From Holophaga foetida DSM 6591 (GTDB taxonomy: Bacteria > Acidobacteriota > Holophagae > Holophagales > Holophagaceae), in the NCBI RefSeq assembly GCF_000242615.2, contig NZ_KI912269.1, positions 465,775 to 529,774 on the forward strand: a stretch of 64,000 nt of DNA, in the 5' to 3' direction. Under the pieces are notes generated by a model. The model did no database searches, was not told the DNA's origin, and saw nothing but the letters and a program-made list of their open reading frames with translations. Below are positions 52,600 through 61,182 of this stretch, piece after piece. The number at the start of each line of letters is the position of its first letter. The stretch's first letter is position 1. Both the position numbers and the translations under genes were made by a program.

Positions 52600-52667
52600 G
52601 TCGGCCTCCACCCCCAGTTTTTTTGAACCCGACCCGCACCAAAAACGCGCTTACTCGGTACCACCTA

Positions 52668-52696
52668 ACAATACGGCCGTATCGCCATCCGGTCAA
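52668..52696 (-). promoter_or_regulatory. Sigma-70-type promoter of micro-gene copy 2
   Basis: On the minus strand TTGACC (52691-52696), a 17-base spacer and TATTGT (52668-52673), followed by GTGGTACCGA, which is also shared with copy 1. Confidence 0.65.
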
Positions 52697-52813
52697 TGGG
52701 TTGCCTAAAAAAAACCTGCGGCACAGATGCGGGATCCGGCTTGCCCTTCTTCAAACCCGGGTGTAACGTCCCATCGGCCCATGTCATCCCACGGGGAAGA
52801 ACAGGAGAGAACC

Positions 52814-53200
52814 ATGATCGAGAAGAAGAAGGTCTACAAGTGCGCCAAGTGCGGCAACCTCGTTGAGGCGCTCTGGAACGGAAAGCCGAGTCCCGTATGC
52901 TGCGGCGAAGTCATGCAGGAACTGGTCCCCAACACCACCGATGCAGCGGTCGAAAAGCACGTGCCGGTGCTGGAACGCAGTGGCAACACGGTAAAGGTCA
53001 AGGTCGGCTCGGTGGCCCACCCCATGACCCCTGAGCACTACATCCTCTTTGTGGAGGTCCTTCACGGCCAGGATGTGTACCGCCACGACTTCAAGGAAGG
53101 CGACACCATCGCGGAAGCCTGCTTCCTCATCCCGGACGATGGCCAAGCCCTGGTAGCCAGGGAGTACTGCAACCTCCACGGGTTCTGGGCCACCAAGTAG
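52814..53200 (+). CDS. dfx: Desulfoferrodoxin (superoxide reductase)
   Basis: 128 residues. The N-terminal desulforedoxin-like domain has C-x2-C and, 15 residues on, CC (CAKC ... VCC). The catalytic Fe(His)4Cys centre is provided by EKHVPV, VAHPMTPEHYI and YCNLHGFW. It reduces superoxide to peroxide without making oxygen and pairs functionally with rubrerythrin (at 28 kb). AGGAGAG precedes the ATG; an upstream in-frame ATG at 52727 lacks family likeness. A terminator follows. Confidence 0.95.
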   Translation: MIEKKKVYKCAKCGNLVEALWNGKPSPVCCGEVMQELVPNTTDAAVEKHVPVLERSGNTVKVKVGSVAHPMTPEHYILFVEVLHGQDVYRHDFKEGDTIAEACFLIPDDGQALVAREYCNLHGFWATK

Positions 53201-53218
53201 CCCAGTTCCCTTCCACCG

Positions 53219-53246
53219 ATCGGGCCCCACCAGGGGCCTGATTTTC
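53219..53246 (+). terminator. Terminator after desulfoferrodoxin
   Basis: TCGGGCCCC and AGGGGCCTGA form a GC-rich stem with one mismatch, followed by TTTTCT, about 20 bases after the stop codon. Confidence 0.7.
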
Positions 53247-53358
53247 TGTACGGAGCCATAGGGTCTTTGAGGTTTGGCTTGGGGGACAGGTAGGGAATAA
53301 TAGCCACAGCCTTAGTAACAGAAATAAAGCCTACCACGGCAAGTCCCGGAGCCCATTC

Positions 53359-54582
53359 ATGTCCCACATCTCAGAAGATCTATTCCACTTCCAGGCATCG
53401 CTCGAACAGGCCGGCTCCTCCCTGGAGGACTTCGTAAGGGACAACTACGTCAGCAAGTGGATGAGTGACGAGCTCTACGCGGCCATGGCCATCCGGACCA
53501 CCTTCGTCTCGGCGGTCCACAACTTCCTGGTGGGCGAGGGACTGCTGAACCTGGAGCGCATCCAGATCAGCCCCATCACCGACCCCCTGGCCCACGACGT
53601 CGAGCACGTGCCCACAGTGCACTACAAGGGCATGCCCTACGTCACCACCCATTCCATGATCTACCACAAGTTCATGTCCTGCTTTAACCCGCGATTCAAG
53701 GGCGTCTTCGTGGATTCGCCCAACATCCGGCTGGAAATCGAGAGCCCCCAGCGCAAACAGCGCGGCAAGTACCTGATCGACTTCTCCCAGATCGACATCG
53801 AGCTGCGACGCAACCGGGGGATCAGCCTGGAGGACTACAAGAACGATGTCCCCAAGGTGAAGCAGCTCCTGAAGGAGGACTTCGAACGGGCCATCGATTT
53901 CTTCGAGCGAATGATCATCGCGGCCGTGAGCGCCATCGTCCGGAACAACGAGCCCGAGCTTGAGGCCCTGGGCGTCTCCCTGGAGGTGCCCACCCAGCCA
54001 TTCCCCCGCCTCAAGCACACCGACATGCTGAAGAAGCACGGTAAGGCGGACCTGGATGCCAAGGCGGGAGCGGAAGTGGACACCCAGTTCTTCTGGGTTG
54101 TGGGCCTCATGCGCGAGAACTACGACCTCATCTACCCCTACCTCTGCCCGGACGGCAGCAAGATCCCCTTGGCCGAATTCGACTCGGACATGATCTTCAA
54201 CTACGACATCTGCGCCAAGGCCAGGAACCGGGAGACGGGCGAGTTCACCCCCGCCCTGGAGGTCCTCTCGGGCGCCATCCGGGAATGGCTCTACGAACCC
54301 ATCGTGGAGCGCCTGCTGGACAACAAGATCCTGCGGGAGCGGCCGGTTTTCGAGGGAGGCAACCTCACCAACATCGGAGAACTGGACGGTTACGGCCCCT
54401 TCCTGAGCACGGTGGCCATGAAGGACGGGAACGGCCAATCCCTGTTCCCCGACACCATGGGCGGCGGCATCGGTGTGGAGCGATTCCTTTACTCCATCCT
54501 GAGGGGCGCCAAGATCGAGAAGATCGACGACATCACCTGCTTCGGCAAGAACCCGGATTCCTTCCCGATCTTCCTGTTCTAA
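53359..54582 (+). CDS. Class II aminoacyl-tRNA-synthetase-like protein lacking an anticodon domain (Asp/Asn subgroup)
   Basis: 407 residues. Class IIb features are seen: motif 1-like helix (IRTTFVSAVHNFLVGEGLL), motif 2 with RKQRGKYLIDFSQIDIELRRNRG near residue 133, and motif 3 GGGIGVERFLYSILRGAKIEKIDDITCF near the C-terminus. Nothing precedes the catalytic core: the OB-fold anticodon domain of AspRS/AsnRS is missing. Such free-standing cores include archaeal-type asparagine synthetase and protein-modifying paralogues. Which it is cannot be told here. Neighbours are desulfoferrodoxin and a flavodoxin/ferredoxin protein, neither of which points to a pathway. Confidence 0.8.
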   Translation: MSHISEDLFHFQASLEQAGSSLEDFVRDNYVSKWMSDELYAAMAIRTTFVSAVHNFLVGEGLLNLERIQISPITDPLAHDVEHVPTVHYKGMPYVTTHSMIYHKFMSCFNPRFKGVFVDSPNIRLEIESPQRKQRGKYLIDFSQIDIELRRNRGISLEDYKNDVPKVKQLLKEDFERAIDFFERMIIAAVSAIVRNNEPELEALGVSLEVPTQPFPRLKHTDMLKKHGKADLDAKAGAEVDTQFFWVVGLMRENYDLIYPYLCPDGSKIPLAEFDSDMIFNYDICAKARNRETGEFTPALEVLSGAIREWLYEPIVERLLDNKILRERPVFEGGNLTNIGELDGYGPFLSTVAMKDGNGQSLFPDTMGGGIGVERFLYSILRGAKIEKIDDITCFGKNPDSFPIFLF

Positions 54583-54654
54583 CTTCACCCCGAAGGGGCA
54601 CGCGGAAGTGCTCATGATGAAATTCACTTAATATTGCCGATCTATTTTCACGGC

Positions 54655-54745
54655 AGTTCATTGTCCTTCTGCTTTTATCCTGCCCATCCTGCATATCCTG
54701 TTGAAAAGCTTTGAACAGGATATGCAGGATGAGCAGGATGAAGAG
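54655..54745. repeat. TCCTG-type inverted repeat, copy A4
   Basis: The left arm TTTTATCCTGCCCATCCTG and following CATATCCTGTT (54673-54702) pairs with AACAGGATATGCAGGATGAG and following CAGGATGAA (54714-54742). The left flank TCATTGTCCTTCTGC is the inverted form of the right flank at 63.1 kb. It lies between the class II synthetase-like gene and the convergent EFR1 gene; the gap 54583-54835 has no gene. Confidence 0.9.
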
Positions 54746-54835
54746 AACAAACAACGATCAACAGGGGCTGCTAAGTTCATGATTTGCCGCCGCATCCCAG
54801 CGTGCGGTTACGTTACGTTTGACGGCGAATCGGTA

Positions 54836-55624
54836 TCACTCCTCCCGGAGTCCGCAGGGCAGATCCGAGACCTTCACCTCCGGGTGGTGGTACCTCGGAT
54901 AGGCCGGGGTCTTCTTGCCGTATTGGAGGGCCTCCTGGGGACACCATTGGATGCAGGCGAGGCATTGCTGGCAGTGGTGCTGCCAGGTCGGTTTCCCGTC
55001 CACCATGATGATATTGCTAGCGGGGCAGACCCTGGAGCAGAGACCGCACCCGTTGCACTTGGCATCCACCCAGAAAGAGCGGTCCAGGGTCGGCACCTTG
55101 CTGAAGCTCAGACGGTAGATGGCCGTGAAGAGGATGCGCTGCCAGAGGGGCCCCCGCTCCACCGGAGCAGAGCGGGCTTCCCGGATGAGAGGGGCGATGG
55201 ATTGAAGCTTGGCGCCAGCCTCGTCGAAGCGGCGCCGCAGCAGCGGCTCAGAACCGGGTCCGCCCCAGGGAATGTAGTTCGAGGGCATCACCAGGGACCA
55301 GCCCGCCTGGAGGCGCCATCCCCTGTGTGCGCATGCGTGGTCGAGCTGCACCAGGGTCCGGCTCACCTGCCCCGCGTTCACCGCCAGGGCCCCCAGCCAG
55401 GCACTGGCGGGCAGTTCCAGGCGGCTCAGGAAGTCCAGGACCGCCCCGGGTAGACCCCAGACATGGACCGGGAAGACCAGGACGACGGCCCCGGGGGCCG
55501 GCCTCACCGCACCAGGGTGCTGGACCATGGCCTCGACCCGGGCATCGCCGATGAGTTCCGCCAAGCGCCTGGCGGCCCACAGAGAGTTGCCGGTGCCGGT
55601 GTAGTAGTAGAGGGTTGTGGTCAT
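54836..55624 (-). CDS. EFR1-family flavodoxin/ferredoxin fusion
   Basis: 262 residues. An N-terminal flavodoxin-like domain (LYYYTGTGNSLWAARRLAELIG, VLVFPVHVWGLPGAVLDFL) is joined to a C-terminal ferredoxin domain with two 4Fe-4S motifs: CNGCGLCSRVCP (near residue 191) and CQQCLACIQWCP (near 219). It likely moves electrons between flavin and ferredoxin partners in anaerobic metabolism. No membrane segment. Two divergent transcription units meet at its end; it is alone on its strand. Confidence 0.86.
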   Translation of the reverse strand: MTTTLYYYTGTGNSLWAARRLAELIGDARVEAMVQHPGAVRPAPGAVVLVFPVHVWGLPGAVLDFLSRLELPASAWLGALAVNAGQVSRTLVQLDHACAHRGWRLQAGWSLVMPSNYIPWGGPGSEPLLRRRFDEAGAKLQSIAPLIREARSAPVERGPLWQRILFTAIYRLSFSKVPTLDRSFWVDAKCNGCGLCSRVCPASNIIMVDGKPTWQHHCQQCLACIQWCPQEALQYGKKTPAYPRYHHPEVKVSDLPCGLREE

Positions 55625-55682
55625 GGAACTGTTATACGCCGGATTGAGCTTTGGTTTCAGCGGGATCCATCACAAGCGAAAA

Positions 55683-55703
55683 CCGCCCGTCGAAGACGGG
55701 CGG
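55683..55703 (-). terminator. Terminator of the tgt-yajC-secD-secF unit
   Basis: On the minus strand CCGCCCGTC, a TTC loop and GACGGGCGG form a perfect stem followed by TTTTCGCTT, about 30 bases after the secF stop. Confidence 0.82.
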
Positions 55704-55735
55704 CAAGGTATTCCGATTGCGCCGTAGGCGCAGGC

Positions 55736-56941
55736 TCAAGCGTGCTTCTGCTTGAGGTTGTCGTGCTTGGGGAACCACTTCTCCCAGTAGACCACCACGG
55801 GGCTCGCGATATAGATGGAGCTGTAGGTGCCCGTGATGACGCCGATGAAGATGGGGAAGCTGAGATCCCGCAGGGCGGGGCCGCCCCAGGCGAAGAGGCA
55901 GAAGGCCACGAAGAGCACGGACAGCGAAGTCAGGATCGTGCGGGACAGGGTCTGATTGATGCTGTCGTTCACCAGCTTGGTGATGGTGACCCGCCGGTAT
56001 TCGGGCTTGTGGCTGTTCTCGCGGATACGGTCAAAGACCACGATGGTATCCGACATGGAGTAGCCCATGAGGATCAGGAAGCTGGCCACCACCGGCACCG
56101 AGTATTCGAAGCCGAAGAGGGTGAAGAGGGCCATGGCCATCAGGAGATCGTGGAGCAGGGCCACGATGCCGCCGATGGCGAAGCTGGCGGTGAAGCGGAA
56201 CATCACGTAGACCAGGATGGCACCGAGGGCCCAGGCCACCGCCGTGAGGGTCTTCTTGGTCCACTCGCCGGAAATGGAGGGCGAAAAGCTCTCGTTCTTG
56301 AGGAAGGCCAGGTTGCCCAGGCGGTATTCCTTCTGCACCTGATCCTTCAGCACCTGGGGCAGGCCCTGGGGGAGCTGCACGAAGCTGGTGAGGGGGGCGA
56401 ACTTCTCGCGGGTATCGGTCAGCTGCTTCACGTAGGGCTCGTAGGCCTTCCGCATGGCGGCCTCGTCCCCCTGGATCCCCAGGGGATTGGACTTGACCCA
56501 TGCGGTGGTGAGCACGCCCACGGACTCAGTGTTGAGATCGGGACGGGCGTCGCTGGCCCTGCCGGGGTCCAGGCTGCGGAGAATCTCCCGGATCTGGTTG
56601 ATCTGGAGGGTGGAATCGTTCTCGTCCTGGCCCTTCCGGGACTTCACCTTGATGGAGTAGTCCCGCACGCCCTTTTCGCCCTCGTAGGCCACCACGGCGG
56701 CGTCCCCGAAGCCACCCTTGGCCAGGGCGGCGCGGACGGCATCCTGCGGCACGTCCCCGTGGAAGCGCACCTGCATGTCGATGCCACCGGTGAACTGCAT
56801 GCCCAGCTTGACCCGGCTCCGGGTGCTGCTCCAGGGCTGCGCGATCAGGATGCAGACCACGATGAGGGTCCAGGAGATCGCCAGGGCGTGGACCTTGTAT
56901 TTCATGAAGTCAAAGTGGGGCAGGTTGTCGAATATTCTCAT
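55736..56941 (-). CDS. secF: Protein translocase subunit SecF
   Basis: 401 residues, longer than the ~310-320 usual. It assists Sec export and proton-driven release of proteins at the periplasmic side together with SecD. Features: first helix (HALAISWTLIVVCILIAQPW), the SecF motif FTGGIDMQVRF, and C-terminal helices (VASFLILMGYSMSDTIVVFDRIREN, typical of SecF). The extra length lies in the first periplasmic region (about residues 100-205). The start is 12 bases after the secD stop. Confidence 0.96.
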   Translation of the reverse strand: MRIFDNLPHFDFMKYKVHALAISWTLIVVCILIAQPWSSTRSRVKLGMQFTGGIDMQVRFHGDVPQDAVRAALAKGGFGDAAVVAYEGEKGVRDYSIKVKSRKGQDENDSTLQINQIREILRSLDPGRASDARPDLNTESVGVLTTAWVKSNPLGIQGDEAAMRKAYEPYVKQLTDTREKFAPLTSFVQLPQGLPQVLKDQVQKEYRLGNLAFLKNESFSPSISGEWTKKTLTAVAWALGAILVYVMFRFTASFAIGGIVALLHDLLMAMALFTLFGFEYSVPVVASFLILMGYSMSDTIVVFDRIRENSHKPEYRRVTITKLVNDSINQTLSRTILTSLSVLFVAFCLFAWGGPALRDLSFPIFIGVITGTYSSIYIASPVVVYWEKWFPKHDNLKQKHA

Positions 56942-56953
56942 CGTTCGTTCCTG

Positions 56954-58591
56954 TTACACGGAGAGGGTCTTGGTGCCCGGATGACGTTCCAGGATCCAGT
57001 CGTAGATGAAACGGCTGATGTAGATGCTGGTGAAGAGGGAAGCCACGACGCCCACGGTCAGGGTCACGGCGAAGCCCTTCACGGGTCCGGTGCCGAAGAT
57101 GAAGAGGAGCAGGGCGGCGAAGAGCTGGGTCACGTGGCTGTCCACGATGGTCCAGAAGACCCGGTCGAAGCCGGCCTGGATGGCTCCGGCCACGCTCTTG
57201 CCACTGGCCAGTTCCTCGCGGATGCGCTCGAAGATGAGGATGTTGGCGTCCACGGCCATGCCCAGGGTCAGGGCGAAACCTGCGATGCCCGGCAGGGTGA
57301 TGACGGCGTTGAAGCTGCCCATCAGGCCCAGCATCACGATCAGGTTCACTGAAAGGGCCACGATGGCGTTCACCCCGGACCAGCGGTAGTAGAAGACCAT
57401 GAAGGCGACGATGACCAGGAAGCCCAGCAGGGCCGCCCGGACGCCGGAGCGGATGGAATCGGCTCCGAGGCTGGGGCCCATGGACTTCTCCTCCAGGAAC
57501 TTCATGGAGGCGCGCATGGCACCGCTCTTGAGCTTGAGAGCGAAGTCGTCCGCGTCATCCTTGGTGAAGGAGCCCGTCACGCGCACACTGCCGCCGGGGA
57601 TCTTCTCGCGGCAGGAGAGGTTGCTGACGATCTTGCCGTCCAAGATGATGGAGATGAGTCGCTCGCTCTCGGAGGCCAGGCCCGTGAGGGTGGCGAAGTC
57701 GTCAGCTCCCTTGCGGTTCAGGGTGAAGTTGATCTCGTTGGCGTCCGTCTGGTTGTTGACCACACGGTTGGCATCCACGATATCGCCGCCATCCACGTAG
57801 ACCTTGCTTTCCACGAGGTGCCAACCCTTGATCGACGCCTCGGTCCCGGGAGCGGACTTGGTGCCACTCAGCTTGCCTTCACGGCGCAGGTCCCGGTCGG
57901 AGACAGGCTCGGGGAGCAGTTCGGTCCCTGGGGGAAGCTGTCCCCCAAAATGGGCAATGGCGGAATCCTTGGAGGGGAATCCCTGGTAGCCCGTGGGATC
58001 CTGCTTGGCCTTGATCCGCTGCTCCAGGCGCCCTGGGGTAGCCAGGAGCCCCTTGATGCGCTCCCGCTCCGCCTCGCCCACACCAGGCAGTTCGACAATG
58101 ATGCGGCTTCCATCGGCCCCGCTGGCGGTAATCTCCGGCTCAGCCACACCGAACTGGTTGATTCGGTTCTCGATGATCTGGAGGGCACGCTTGTTGGCGT
58201 CCTCCTTGACTGCCGTCTGATGGGAAGCCGTCTGGGTCATGCGGACCGCATCCCCCTGGAAGGCCACATCGTACTCGCGATGGAAGGTTTCCAGCTGCTT
58301 CTCCATGGTGGGTTTCTGGTCCGCCGAGACCCCGGTGATCTTCAGGGCACTCCCATCCAGGACGACCTGGGCATCCAGCAGCCCCTTCTCCTTCAGGCGA
58401 TCCTGCACCTTGTCGCGGGTGAAGCGGAGGTCCGCCTCCAGAGCCTCATGGCTCTGCACCGCCAACTCGAAGTGGATACCGCCCTTGAGATCCAGACCCA
58501 GCTTGATCTTGGAGAGGGGTACAAAGAAGAACGCGCAAGCGCCACAGACCAGCAACGTGATGATCAGGCGCAAGAGACTCCGTTTGCTCAC
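56954..58591 (-). CDS. secD: Protein translocase subunit SecD
   Basis: 545 residues. It forms the SecDF complex that uses proton-motive force in late export. N-terminal helix (LLRLIITLLVCGACAFFFV), GLDLKGGIHFEL motif, the large periplasmic domain (PxE-type AEPEITASGADGSRIIVELPGV), and six-helix C-terminal part with FTLGMAVDANILIFERIREE. The start is GTG 58591, favoured by GGGAG about seven bases before it; a TTG at 58606 is in frame. A hairpin lies between yajC and this gene. Confidence 0.97.
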   Translation of the reverse strand: MSKRSLLRLIITLLVCGACAFFFVPLSKIKLGLDLKGGIHFELAVQSHEALEADLRFTRDKVQDRLKEKGLLDAQVVLDGSALKITGVSADQKPTMEKQLETFHREYDVAFQGDAVRMTQTASHQTAVKEDANKRALQIIENRINQFGVAEPEITASGADGSRIIVELPGVGEAERERIKGLLATPGRLEQRIKAKQDPTGYQGFPSKDSAIAHFGGQLPPGTELLPEPVSDRDLRREGKLSGTKSAPGTEASIKGWHLVESKVYVDGGDIVDANRVVNNQTDANEINFTLNRKGADDFATLTGLASESERLISIILDGKIVSNLSCREKIPGGSVRVTGSFTKDDADDFALKLKSGAMRASMKFLEEKSMGPSLGADSIRSGVRAALLGFLVIVAFMVFYYRWSGVNAIVALSVNLIVMLGLMGSFNAVITLPGIAGFALTLGMAVDANILIFERIREELASGKSVAGAIQAGFDRVFWTIVDSHVTQLFAALLLFIFGTGPVKGFAVTLTVGVVASLFTSIYISRFIYDWILERHPGTKTLSV

Positions 58592-58615
58592 GAAGGGCTC
58601 CCACAAATGAAGGAT

Positions 58616-58635
58616 GGGCGGGAATGCTCCCGCCC
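58616..58635 (-). promoter_or_regulatory. Intercistronic hairpin between yajC and secD
   Basis: GGGCGGGA and TCCCGCCC form a perfect eight-base stem around ATGC in the 75-base spacer. No T-run follows on the minus strand, so attenuation or mRNA processing is more likely than full termination. Confidence 0.48.
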
Positions 58636-58666
58636 AGGCTTAAGAATCAAAAAACCAGGGAACAGG

Positions 58667-58978
58667 CTAGTTCTGCTGCTGGGGAGCAGGTTCATTGGCG
58701 AAGGCCACCACAGCGGTCTTGCGGGCCTTGACCACCGAGTTGCCAAGCTTCAGGTAGAGGGTCTGATCCTCAACCCGATCCACGATGGCGTAGAGACCGG
58801 AGGAGAGCAGAACCTCGTCACCGGCCTTCAGCTTGGAAAGGCGCTCCGCCATCTGCTTGCGAGCCTTGCTCTGGGGGCGGATCAGCAGGAAGTAGAAGAT
58901 GATGGCCATGGCCGCAAAGAGGCCGAGCTGGGCGATCATCGGGTTGCCACCGGCTTGTGTCAGTAGGGCGAAGTACAT
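58667..58978 (-). CDS. yajC: Preprotein translocase subunit YajC
   Basis: 103 residues. One N-terminal membrane helix (AQLGLFAAMAIIFYFLLIRPQSK), then a short cytoplasmic domain (LKAGDEVLLSSGLYAIVDRVEDQTLYLKLGN). It binds SecDF at the Sec translocon. The gene starts directly at the end of tgt (stop and start almost touch), the common tgt-yajC-secD-secF order. Confidence 0.95.
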   Translation of the reverse strand: MYFALLTQAGGNPMIAQLGLFAAMAIIFYFLLIRPQSKARKQMAERLSKLKAGDEVLLSSGLYAIVDRVEDQTLYLKLGNSVVKARKTAVVAFANEPAPQQQN

Positions 58979-60109
58979 TCAGGGCTCCTCGGTGTTCCAG
59001 TCGTTCCGTACTGTGTGCGCGAATTCGGGAAGGCGTTCCTCCAGAATGGCTTGTCGCGCAGCTCGGGTCAGTCCAACAGTGTAGCTCAGGTTGTGGATGC
59101 TGTTGAGAGTGCAGGCCAGAAGCTCCCCGGCCTTGAAGAGGTGGTGGAGATAGGCCCGGGTGAAGGTGCGGCAGGTGTAGCAGTTGCAGTTCGGATCCAA
59201 GGGCTCGCCGGATTCCCGATGGCGGGCGTTCTTGATGTTGATGCGGCCGCGGGAGGTGAGGAGACGACCGTGGCGGGCCTCCCGGGTCGGCAGCACGCAG
59301 TCGAAGAGGTCCACCCCGCACTCGATGCCAAAGAGGAGATCCTCCGGCGTCCCCACACCCATGAGATACCGAGGCCGGTTCGAAGGCAGGAGCCTGACAA
59401 ACTCCGCCAGGGTGGCATTCATGGCCTCCTTGGGCTCGCCGACACTGAGGCCGCCCACAGCAAAGCCCTGGAAGGGCCTTCGGGCGTCGATCTCAAGGAT
59501 CTGGTCCAAGTGGGCGGTGCGCAGATCGAGGTGAGTCCCCCCCTGGTTGATGGCGAAGAGCCCCTGGTGCTCCGCCAGCGGATAGTCCCGGCAGCGGGCA
59601 AGCCAGCGGATGGTGCGGGCCATGGAGGCCTCCAGCTTGGGACGTTCCATCTGGCCGTGGGGACACTCGTCCAAGGCCATGACGATATCCGAACCGAGGT
59701 TCCGCTGGATCTCCATGCTGCGCTCGGGGCTCAGGAACTGGGGGGAGCCGTCGAGGTGGCTCTGGAACTTGACCCCCTCCTCGGTGATCTTGCGCAGGGA
59801 GGCCAGGGAGAAGACCTGAAAGCCCCCGGAATCGGTGAGGATCGGGCCGTGCCAGCCCATGAAGGCGTGAAGCCCCCCCATGCGGGCGATGAGCCCGTCC
59901 CCGGGACGGAGACCGAGGTGATAGGTGTTGCCCAGGATCACCTGGGGGCCGATCTCGGAGAGCTGGGCCGGAGTAACCCCCTTGACGGTGCCCTGGGTCC
60001 CCACGGGCATGAAGGCGGGAGTGAGCACCCTGCCGTGGGCCGTATCGAAATGCCCTGCCCGGGATCCGCCGTCCTGAGCCACCGTATTCAATAAAAATTT
60101 TTCATTCAT
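58979..60109 (-). CDS. tgt: Queuine tRNA-ribosyltransferase (tRNA-guanine transglycosylase)
   Basis: 376 residues. It exchanges G34 for preQ1 in tRNAs with GUN anticodons, toward queuosine. Catalytic Asp in TDSGGFQVFSL, nucleophile in DLFDCVLPTR, zinc ligands C-x-C-x2-C and His in CNCYTCRTFTRAYLHH. The ATG 60109 start is preferred; a TTG at 60118 adds three residues. It heads the yajC-secD-secF unit and is divergent from the TonB operon. Confidence 0.97.
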   Translation of the reverse strand: MNEKFLLNTVAQDGGSRAGHFDTAHGRVLTPAFMPVGTQGTVKGVTPAQLSEIGPQVILGNTYHLGLRPGDGLIARMGGLHAFMGWHGPILTDSGGFQVFSLASLRKITEEGVKFQSHLDGSPQFLSPERSMEIQRNLGSDIVMALDECPHGQMERPKLEASMARTIRWLARCRDYPLAEHQGLFAINQGGTHLDLRTAHLDQILEIDARRPFQGFAVGGLSVGEPKEAMNATLAEFVRLLPSNRPRYLMGVGTPEDLLFGIECGVDLFDCVLPTREARHGRLLTSRGRINIKNARHRESGEPLDPNCNCYTCRTFTRAYLHHLFKAGELLACTLNSIHNLSYTVGLTRAARQAILEERLPEFAHTVRNDWNTEEP

Positions 60110-60339
60110 TTGGGCCAAAAATCCAATCCAGCGAACAGGAGAGAGTCATGAAGGAGAAAAGCCAAGCCCCATGCGGGTTTCCATCGACAATCGAGCCTTG
60201 ACGAAGGGCCATCCCCATGGCCATCTTACAAGGATGGGCATCGCCCCAGTTCTCCAATGTTTTTAATGCCGGAACCGGGGTGGCGTTTGGCGTATCCGAC
60301 TTCGATATTGTCAATGTTATGGTTCACTGCGGGAGTCGC

Positions 60340-61149
60340 ATGAATACAGACCCCACTAAGAATATCCTTCCCCAAGGCGCCCGGGAGAACCTGGAGTCGG
60401 CGGTCTATCGCGCCTCGCTTGCCGAGGGGAACGCCTCGGTCCGCCGGGCCAGCCCCATGGTGACCCTCCCGATCACACTCGCGATGTACCTCGCCTGTGG
60501 TGGAGCGGCCTGGTACCTGGCGCGCACCTCCAAGACAGTCCAGACAGCCATCAAGAAGACCGTGGGCATCGATTTGAGCGAGCAGAAGGACCTGGTGGAC
60601 ACGCCGCCCGCACCTCCTCCGCCCCCCCCTGCCCCGGCCCCGGTGGCACCCCCCAGACCGGTCGAAAAGAACGACGCGCCTCCTCCCCCACCCCTGACCA
60701 ACCAGGAGACCGTGCCCGAGGCGCCCCCCAAGGAGCTCCCCAAGGAGGATCTGGGGCTCAAGTACGCCCAGCCCAGCAGTGGCGCCCCCGGCGCGGGACC
60801 CACCACCGGCACCCCTGCGGGGACCCAGGCACCAGGCGGCCCCGCCCATGGCAGCGGCTCCGGGAAGGTCGTGGACTTCGACTTCAACCAGATCAAGATC
60901 AAATACCAGCCCCCTGCACCGCCCTACCCACCCATCGCAAAGATCGCCAGGATCCAGGGCACCGTGGTGGTCCAGATCACCATCGACACCAACGGATCTC
61001 CGATCAAGGCCACGGCTATCGAGGGACCGCCCCAGCTCCGCCCCACGGCCGAGAACTACGCCATGCAGTGGCGTTTCGAGCCAGCCATGCTCAACGGGGT
61101 TCCCCAGTTCGGCCGTTTCACGCTGACCATGCCCTTCCGTCTCCGCTAA
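60340..61149 (+). CDS. tonB: TonB energy-transducer protein
   Basis: 269 residues. One N-terminal membrane helix (VTLPITLAMYLACGGAAWYL) lies after a cytoplasmic lead, then a proline-rich spacer (PPPPPAPAPVAPP and PPPPPLTNQETVPEAPPK), and the C-terminal TonB beta domain (PPYPPIAKIARIQGTVVVQITI ... WRFEPAMLNGVPQFGRFTLTMPF). It passes energy from ExbB/ExbD to outer-membrane receptors. Start 60340 is chosen for GGGAG just upstream; an earlier in-frame ATG at 60217 would add 41 residues without family likeness. First gene of the tonB-exbB-exbD-exbD operon. Confidence 0.9.
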   Translation: MNTDPTKNILPQGARENLESAVYRASLAEGNASVRRASPMVTLPITLAMYLACGGAAWYLARTSKTVQTAIKKTVGIDLSEQKDLVDTPPAPPPPPPAPAPVAPPRPVEKNDAPPPPPLTNQETVPEAPPKELPKEDLGLKYAQPSSGAPGAGPTTGTPAGTQAPGGPAHGSGSGKVVDFDFNQIKIKYQPPAPPYPPIAKIARIQGTVVVQITIDTNGSPIKATAIEGPPQLRPTAENYAMQWRFEPAMLNGVPQFGRFTLTMPFRLR

Positions 61150-61182
61150 AACCCGCCACAGCCATTCCTTCAAAGGATTCCC

